DNA from: Mermis nigrescens
Taxonomy: Eukaryota; Nematoda; Enoplea; Mermithida; Mermithidae
Assembly: GCA_036768485.1 (NCBI GenBank)
Contig: JAVLUZ010000143.1
Coordinates: 2,289,633-2,353,632, forward strand
Length of the DNA stretch: 64,000 bases
Direction: 5' to 3'
Below, one piece after another: positions 57,292-64,000 of this stretch. Below the pieces are notes generated by a model. It had not been told where the DNA came from. It did not search any database and was given only the letters and a program-made list of their open reading frames with translations. A program made the translations under genes and the position numbers. Positions within the stretch are counted from its first letter, which is position 1; every line of letters starts with the position of its first letter.

Positions 57292-58479
57292 CATCTTTTT
57301 TAGCAAAAAAGGCACTTTTTACGAAAATTTTCAGGCCTGAACCCCAGAATTCTCATGCTATACATGTATGATCACAATGCAAACTCAAAAACTATAGCTG
57401 TAAACAATTAGTGTTCCGACTGATGATGCTGAATGCGAGTAAATTGGGACGAAAAAAACGAACGCATGTGATGCACGCAGACGTACAGAACGTTTCGAAA
57501 AGTTATATATTCCAAAACAATTATTTTTCCAACCGGCAACCAACCAGCAATTTCTGGCCGCCGGTATCATCTAGAAAACCGACCATAGTCCATGTATGCT
57601 TTTAACCCTAAAAATACAGAAATTGATCCGTTTTTGGCGCTTATTGTGTTAAAAAGTACATAAAGGTACTACTAAGGCGCGAAATTCAGGAAAAATTTTG
57701 ATATTTTTACTGAATTTGACCTCAAAAATGATGTAAAAAATCGTTCCGTCAGCTCAAAATCACCGGGCAGTACCTGTCTGGCTGACCCTTCAGGGGTTCA
57801 CCCCTATGTGCATGTATAATTGGGATTTTACCCCCTGCCGACCCTGAGTTTGTGCACCTATTATCCATTAATTTTTTACTTATTTTACTTTCTATGCTGA
57901 ACTTGAAAACTTGAATGATGTACAAAATACATTTAATCAAAAGTTCTATATCGCTCTTAACACTAGAAAATTGAAATTGATCATTTTAGCGAGAAATTTT
58001 ATCTGTTAGACCATGTTGACACAATTTTAGACGCTTTTTAAGTAAGCAGCACGTAAAATTATCAGAGATGTCCCGGTCCCCGGGGCCGGGTTAAGATGTT
58101 ATGTATACTAATGCATAAAGCACATAAATGTACTCTTAAAATCGTTAATGATACTTCATGCAAAATGCTTATTAATATAGATGCAAAGAAGGGATTTATT
58201 AAAACGTTCCAGTCGTATAAGGGCTTTAAATTGAAAGATGTAGGAAAATGTAAAATGTTTCAAAAAGTATCAATTACGCTCCTGATCCTTAATCAGTACA
58301 TATGAGTTATAAAATTCACAGCGCAAAATGTTAAAGGCGCAAGTTGTCTTCAGATTTTCAAAAATTTGTGACTGTAGGGCGATTTTTAAGGAGGCTTAAA
58401 TTCGTAAGGAAATTCAAAACTTTATGATAGAATATCCGCAGCGATGCGCTCATGATTTTATTGTGAGGATCAGAAATAG
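57292..58479 (-). other. Mitf intron 1, unassigned part
   Basis: 57700-57860 is a family H copy on the minus strand (GCTCAAAATCACCGGGCAGT, TGGCTGACCCTTCAGGGG). The rest is AT-rich with no gene recognised. Confidence 0.5.
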
Positions 58480-58788
58480 GCACAGGGTCACGTAAGGGTC
58501 ACCACATGATGCGACTCTGTTGGCCGAGCAATCCCGAAAACCCGCAGGGGAAATCGGACCGACTTGGCAAAAGTTTTGAAAATTTCATTGGAAAAATAAG
58601 GCAAAATAAAGGCCGAAAATATATGAGAATCGAAGATTTTGTTCAAAAGTTCCTGAAATTGACCGGAAACTGTGGAATATCGTAGTTTCCACGCTATTTT
58701 AGCCTTTATACCAGTTTTTGAGGTCATTTTGGCCTAAAAAAGCTCAATGTTTTACCCTTGCCCAGATCGACCATGCTCTGCGTCTATG
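58480..58788 (+). repeat. MITE family F copy
   Basis: TTTCCACGCTATTTTAGCC, TTTTGAGGTCATTTTGGCC and the right end CTGCGTCTATG are family F. Left end approximate. Confidence 0.65.
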
Positions 58789-58966
58789 GTCATAGACCGA
58801 CCCCGCAGGTTCCAGGGAAGCCAATTGACCCTGAAAGACCTAAGCGTGCCCATTTATGGTAAGGACCGACTTCAAAGCAGGCATCTTACTACTATGCAAT
58901 TTTAGGTGTATGTAAGTCAGAGCGCCAATAACTACGAGCACATTCATAGCATTGAACATACGTGTA

Positions 58967-59179
58967 ACAGGGGGATGGGCGGAATCCCCCCCAAAAGTCG
59001 GTGATCCCCCTCATCCCCCAAAGCCAAAAAATTTTTGACCCCCTCCCCAATTTTTAGGAAAAAATAAATTTTTTGGCCGTGCTTATGTGTTTTTTGGCCG
59101 TTTTTTTGCCAAAAAATGGATGTCAGTCTCCCCCCTTAAAAATGGCCGGGACCTCCCCCAAATTTTAAGGCGTTGCATG
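58967..59179. mobile_element. MITE family E copy
   Basis: CATACGTGTAACAGGGGG...GGCGTTGCATGTATG, duplication GCATTGAA against GCACTGAA, 7 of 8. Confidence 0.78.
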
Positions 59180-59676
59180 TATGGCACTGAATTTCAATTT
59201 CTTATAAAGCCGATCATTTAATCAACTTTGCTGCATTCTATCCGGCCAAACTTAGCAGATTAATAAATTTCATTTAAATTACTTAACAATATAAAATCAA
59301 AATTTATGCATTATCCGATTTAGGCTACTTATTCCAAGATGAACTATGTATAAAGTTAACAAATCACAAGCAACTTAATGTCCGTGCAAATAAACAAAGC
59401 TAGGCAGCAGCTCAATTCTGATTTTCTTTCGCTCCTTTAAACACTGAATTGGAAATCTCACAAGTTAGATACACAAACATACAAGTCTGCATTTTTGAAA
59501 CAGAAATAAACTATCAAATTTCGTTGTTACCATAAAATTTGCATACGTACATGAACAGATTGTATATCGACTTTTGGAGACCATCTTTGTACGTGAGCAA
59601 AGAGAACTTGTACAAAAAATAAAGAGAACAGTATATTATTGACCATTCCTGGATTGCACCAACCCCCCCCCACACA
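59180..59676 (-). other. Mitf intron 1, unassigned part
   Basis: AT-rich. 59570-59620 has a fragment of MITE family C (CATCTTTGTACGTGAGCAAAG). No exon recognised. Confidence 0.45.
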
Positions 59677-60082
59677 CATGCACATAGGGGGGTGAGGGGG
59701 GTATTACCCCCTGAGGGGTCAGCTAGACCGGTACTGTCCGGCGATTTTGAGCAAACTGTTCTGCATCATTTTTGACATCAAAATCAGTAAAAATGTCAAA
59801 AATTTTTCGGCGCTTCGCGCCAGATTAATACTTTTAAGTACTTTTTACTCAAAAAGCGCTCAAAATTGATAAATTTTTGCATTTTTTAGTGTTAAAAGTG
59901 ATATAATGCAGTCAAAATGGACAAAAAATGCTTTTAAAATGTTTTAACACGACATAACATTTTATAGGCTATTTTGACCATTTTGATCATTAAAACAGCA
60001 AAAAAATCGTGAACGTTAAATTTACTGTTTTATATTTTCGGCATTTCACCCCCCCTACCGACCCTGACCTTGTGCACCTATG
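59677..60082 (+). repeat. Dispersed repeat family H copy
   Basis: CATGCACATAGGGGGGTGAGG at the left, CTTGTGCACCTATG at the right, GGCGCTTCGCGCC at 59806. It ends only about 55 bp from the exon 1 donor. Confidence 0.7.
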
Positions 60083-60137
60083 CCCCCCTCTCAAAGAAAG
60101 TTATGCAAACTTTTAAATATATGAAAGAAGAGCTTAC

Positions 60138-60461
60138 ATGAATAATCTGTGGCGGTAAATGCACCAAACGATTGCCATTGAATCGTATTGGCTGAGATAT
60201 GATTACCGGAAGTGATCTGATCGCAGTTCGTTTACCTATTGCTTTCAGAGTAGGATCAAAAATAGAGACTGAAGTATTTGAGCCTTCAGACGACTCGAAA
60301 AGTGACTCAGCTGTAGTTATTGGTATATGATCACGATTTCCAGCATCATGGGATGAAGAGCTACTAATCGTACACGGTCGATTGTTAGATTCAAGTCTAC
60401 TCTGTTCTTGAAGAGATTGTTCGCGCTGTAGTTGAAGGCGGAAATTTGTCCTTGAATTCAT
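60138..60461 (-). CDS. Mitf: Mitf coding exon 1 (N-terminal, Rag-binding-like)
   Basis: Encodes residues 1-108. The start at 60461 is the first ATG after an in-frame TAG 12 bp upstream. Residues 3-24 (SRTNFRLQLQREQSLQEQSR and on) match the Ser-Arg...Leu-x-Arg-Glu-Gln helix found at the start of long MITF/TFE isoforms, which binds RagC for lysosomal recruitment. The rest is Ser-rich and probably disordered. The exon ends LPPQIIH followed by donor GTAAGC at 60137, the same place where vertebrate MITF-A breaks before VQTHLENPT. The in-frame TAG could itself be the end of an intron (CCAAGTAG), in which case the coding region continues upstream and the true N-terminus is longer, as in human MITF-A. 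A TCACGTG E-box sits about 23 bp upstream of the ATG. Confidence 0.85.
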
Positions 60462-60483
60462 GAGCGCCTTCTACTTGGATAGG

Positions 60484-60490
60484 CACGTGA
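60484..60490 (-). promoter_or_regulatory. TCACGTG E-box just upstream of Mitf ATG
   Basis: TCACGTG on the minus strand ends about 23 bp before the first coding ATG. It matches the core recognised by MITF/TFE proteins. Two more CACGTG sites (62221-62226, 62553-62558) are in the inverted repeat upstream. Single short matches occur by chance, so binding is unproven. Confidence 0.35.
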
Positions 60491-60985
60491 AAAGCACTTA
60501 TAATTTTTAAAAAAATGATAGGACAAATCGAACCTCTAAATCTGCTTAAAGAACCAATCCATTTCTTAGACAAACGATCTAAAAAAGAAACAAATTGATC
60601 ACAAATAAGAATTCTTGCAATTTGATAGTATACCACAATAGATCGAAGGTGGGTAATTGTTAGCTCGGCTATAATAAAGTGCATTGATAGTAATTCCACA
60701 AACTGCAAAATAATTAACAATTAAGCAAAAAAGACGGAACAAAGAACGCACTTTTATTTACTTTTGCTCAAAATACGCGCTAAATTGATCAATTTTTGCA
60801 TAGGGGGTTTGGGGGTTTCACTCCCCACCAATTGCACCTCCCCCAAAAAAATTTTTTCTACCCCTCCCCCAGAATTCGCGATTTTTCAAAGATTTCTAGA
60901 AAATTTATATAAAGGATGCTGTTTTAAATGTTTTTTGCCCGGCGCTTCGCGCAATTTACCTACTCATTTTTCTACCATATTTTGT
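60491..60985. other. Upstream region of Mitf exon 1
   Basis: No TATA box or initiator that I can defend, and no further coding exon. 60800-60880 has C runs like those of the dispersed MITEs. Confidence 0.4.
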
Positions 60986-61190
60986 TTAATTTAGTCTAAT
61001 GTTTCTGACATTTTTCGATTTTTTGTGCTTTAGAAAGACATGGCATCATCAGAAACGCCGAAAAACGATGTTTTTGATGCGTACTCACTGTTTTTAAGCT
61101 AAAAGAAGGCATTTTAAAATTTCTTCCCCCAGAATTCCCAAGCTGTGTACGTCTAGTAATACTCCCACCATCCCTATGTATGTGCATTTA
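60986..61190. repeat. Dispersed repeat, family B relative
   Basis: TTTTGTGCTTTAGAAAGACATGG, AACGCCGAAAAACGATG and GATGCGTACTCAC are shared with the repeats at 27960, 34780 and 41150. Confidence 0.55.
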
Positions 61191-61529
61191 TGATTCGAAC
61201 CACAAACCCCTTAGGGGCGCCTAAGGTGCAGAATATGGGTTCCGTCAGAAATTGTTAAAAACCAGTTCAAAAAGTTCAAATTTTCACAAAACTTGCAGAA
61301 AATGTGAAAAGGCGCGGGAAGGAAATTTCATGAAAAATCCGTTTGATATGGAGGGAGCTACGGGGCCTTAAATTCAGCAATTCTACTGTGCTTAAGAATA
61401 GTCAGCTTTGAAATTTATTGTATAAGATACCACCTATCTTGATACAACTTATCAGGTACACTCAACGTTTTTTTTGGGTCTTTGTGAACCAAAATTTTGA
61501 AAAATAGAAAAACTTTTGGGCTTGGTTGG

Positions 61530-62110
61530 CGTTTGTGGAAAATTTTTGTAATGCAAAAATGAGTTTTGGGGAAGCAAAAATTACAAAATTTGATTGAATT
61601 CCTACTTGTTATTGATGTTTAAGCCGTGCCAAGTCGATCGCATCACATTTATAGACGAATTGCGCTGAAACTTCACTATAATTCAAAATCTTCATCTTCT
61701 ACACGGATTCGGACAATTTTGTAATGCAAAATTGCTTTTTAGAGAGGTAAAATGTCGAAATTTTTCGGCGCTTCGTGCCGGATTGATTTAACTTTATTAC
61801 TTGTTATACTCATGTTTAGACCGCACCACGCCGATTGCAGCACTTTCATCGGCAACTTGCTCTACAACTTAACTATGATTGAAAATCCTCATGTTCTGTA
61901 CGGATTTGGCAATTTTTGTAATGCGAAATTTCGTTTTAGAGAGGCAAAACGTCAAATTTTTCCGGAGCTTCGCACCAGAGCGATTTAAGTTTATTGCTTG
62001 TGACTGAAGTTTAGATCGCGCCGGATTTAGACAATTTTTATAATGCGAAAATTCGTTTTAGAAAGGTGGAATTTCAAAATTTTCGGAATTTTACAGATCA
62101 TGGTAGTTGT
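61530..62110 (+). repeat. Diverged tandem repeat with palindromes
   Basis: CAATTTTTGTAATGC-like words at about 61540, 61715, 61908 and 62030, each followed by CGTTTTAGAGAGG, AAAATTTTCGG and, in two units, a GGCGCTTCGTGCC palindrome (61769, 61970). Confidence 0.7.
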
Positions 62111-62151
62111 CCATTTTTTCGAAAAAGGGCCTTTTTGGGACTTTTTGGGAT

Positions 62152-62633
62152 GGGGAGTTCATATTTGAAATAATTAGGTGGCGGTCAGCATCATTGACCG
62201 AGTGACAGGCTGTTGAAGTTCACGTGCTTAAGGATAGGCGAAAAGGGAAAAAATGGCGTTTGGGGGTATTTCTCGGTTTACAATTTGTGGCGACAGCAAT
62301 TGCTTGCGGATTCAGATTGGTTCCACACATGGGCTAAGCCTAAGGCATAAATGGAGCAAAAATTGCGGAGCGAGCGGAGCAATTTTCGCTCCATTTATCT
62401 CAGGCTTAGCCGATGCGCTGGCATCAATGTGAATGCACATAACAAGCCTAAGCTTAAGACATTGGTAACCCCGCTCAGTCAGTTCCTCGACGCTTCGGAG
62501 ACTAATCCGAAACATTCCCAAAGGCATGGCTTACTTTTCGCCTATCCTTAAGCACGTGAACTTCAACTGCCTGTAACTCGGCCAATAATGCCGACCGCCA
62601 ACTAATTCTTTCTAATATGAACTCCCATCCCAC
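62152..62633. mobile_element. Foldback element with ~95-bp arms
   Basis: Arms 62152-62245 and 62537-62633 are inverted copies (GGGATGGGGAGTTCATATT against AATATGAACTCCCATCCC; GAAGTTCACGTGCTTAAGGA against its reverse). A second hairpin lies between them at 62332-62411: GGCTAAGCCTAAGGCATAAA pairs with the sequence ending CAGGCTTAGCC, around an AATTGC...GCAATT centre. No coding region. Confidence 0.82.
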
Positions 62634-63042
62634 AGTCAGTTAGAAAATGTCCTTGTCGTACGAAATCCAAAAACTACCGTAATCTGCAAATTACCCAAAT
62701 TTTCTAGCGCTTCGTGCCATATTGAAGTGAACTGAAACTGAACTGAAACAATTTATTAACTGAAAACGCGACAATTACGAAGGACGTAAAAGAATAATAA
62801 AACGTACAGTCGAAAGAATAAAAGCGTACAGCAAAAGGCGACGAGCGAGTCGTAAGAATGACGATTTAAGCCCGCCCTCTAATAAATTTGGATAAGTCGA
62901 CATCAATTAATCTAGATTTTAATATATTTAAGTTAGGGGAAGAGACTACAAAATCAGGTAGGTGATTCCAAACAAAATATACTTATAGAAAAAGTCGAAT
63001 TTTTGAAAATTAAGACGGACAAGAGGAACAACTAGCTTGAAA

Positions 63043-63580
63043 CGATGGGTATTTTGCACTTTACCGGAATTTTTTATTTTTTCGTTAAAATAACTTTTTC
63101 TGGCATTTTAAAGGTCGGTGATTCCAAAAAACCAATCATTTTGCGCGGAAACTATTATTTTTTTCTGTTTGAAATTTTAAAAAACTTTAAAAAAATTTTT
63201 CATTTTTTCCATGTTTTTTCGGTTTTACTCGATAAGATATAGGAAAATCTAAGTTTTTGCTTCTAATATACTCAGGCTTAGGCTTAGTATATCTGAAAAG
63301 GTGTTTTAAGCTGCTTAGGTCGAGGTCGCTCCCGCTCAGATCAATGCATAGATGCTTAGGTCGATGTATAGATGCTTAGGTCGATGTATAGATGCTTATA
63401 TCGACGTAAGAATGGGTATTAAATACATAAGATTTCCATATTTTGTGTTGAAAATTTTCATGATACAGTGTTTTCCGCGCGAAATGATTGATTTTTTTGG
63501 AATCGGCGACCTTTAAAATGGCAGAAAAAGTTGTTTCGAGAAAAAACAAAAAATGCGGGTAAAGTGCTGAAATTCCGAAA
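63043..63580. repeat. Inverted repeat with ~110-bp arms
   Basis: 63043-63155 (TTTGCACTTTACCGGAATTT, AAGGTCGGTGATTCC, TTTTGCGCGGAAA) pairs with 63465-63580 (TTTCCGCGCGAAA, GGAATCGGCGACCTT, AAAGTGCTGAAATTCC). Between the arms is a 24-bp tandem repeat TGCTTAGGTCGATGTATAGA (63340-63400), about three units. Confidence 0.8.
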
Positions 63581-64000
63581 CGATTTGTGCAGCGAGTAGT
63601 ATTTTTATTAAGCACAAAAAAATCTGTCATGGAAAGACAAGATTTATGACTAATAATTTGATACATCATGCATAAGCAAATATGCAGGCGACGTAATTCT
63701 AACCGATACAAGTTAAGTTGGTTAAGGCGTTCGTCGTAAGAAAGAGGGCTATGATAGAATAGAATAGAATAGTTTATTGGCTGAATGACATGGACAAGAC
63801 ATGTTACAACAAATACCAATACAATAATGCAAAGAATTATTAAATGATGTCCAATTATGTATTTAGTAAATTTACGCTGAAGAGCCTCCAGCCTGTTGAT
63901 ATCACTAATATAAGAAGAGTTCCAACAGGAATATTCAATATTGATGAATTATTGAGCTTTTATCGTAAAAAATTACTTCAGAAATTGGCTAAAATGCTCT
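63581..64000. other. Unassigned DNA to the window edge
   Basis: Contains a short AGAATAGAATAGAATAG tract at about 63755. No gene recognised. Confidence 0.4.

Noticed and set aside
60397..60720. 107-codon minus-strand frame overlapping Mitf exon 1
   Set aside because: It is in another frame than the conserved exon and lacks conservation.

Overview
The window is intron- and repeat-dominated, AT-rich eukaryotic nuclear DNA. The only host gene I can support is a single locus on the minus strand, an ortholog of the MITF/TFEB/TFE3 (Mitf) bHLH-leucine-zipper transcription factors. Seven coding exons run from 60461 down to 26164. They join in frame (1962 bp, 653 codons plus stop), with GT donors and AG acceptors at every junction. 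The exons carry, in order, a Rag-binding-like N-terminus, a Gln-rich segment, the acidic activation helix, the basic region, helix 1, helix 2 with zipper, and a long low-complexity C-terminus. The organism looks like an arthropod, most likely an insect. I judge this from the single Mitf gene, the intron sizes and the DNA-transposon load; I cannot name the order with confidence.

Layout. 1-7047: repeats only, namely a truncated copy of a foldback element, a three-LTR array of a miniature LTR element (TRIM/SMART type, 1915-2724), and a hAT-like element (4106-6124) with a foldback element inside it. 7048-19799: a nest of hAT-like elements at least four levels deep. Each level can be placed by terminal inverted repeats and an 8-bp target duplication. 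One element keeps a fragment of hAT transposase. 19800-26163: mostly unassigned DNA with one solo LTR and several short repeats. 26164-31130: the four 3' Mitf exons. 31131-60137: three 9-10 kb Mitf introns, with exons at 39814, 49493 and 60138, filled with further hAT-like elements, MITEs, minisatellites and a 300-bp TA tract. 60462-64000: DNA upstream of the first recognised coding exon, with tandem repeats and two foldback structures.

The main non-genic theme is one style of transposable element. Non-autonomous hAT-like copies have 8-bp target duplications, and the DNA just inside their ends is a simple-sequence or satellite-like array running inward in opposite orientation at the two ends. 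The arrays are rich in GGGGCC, CGAGGC, GCGGGGC, TTATCTTTATC or GGACTATAGTCC. A short palindrome, consensus GGCGCGAAGCGCC, recurs at least 25 times inside these repeats.

Limits: all repeat and exon calls were made by eye. Repeat-family boundaries without a target duplication are approximate. A conserved MITF-family block (the LENPT segment) was not found and may lie in a small exon I missed.
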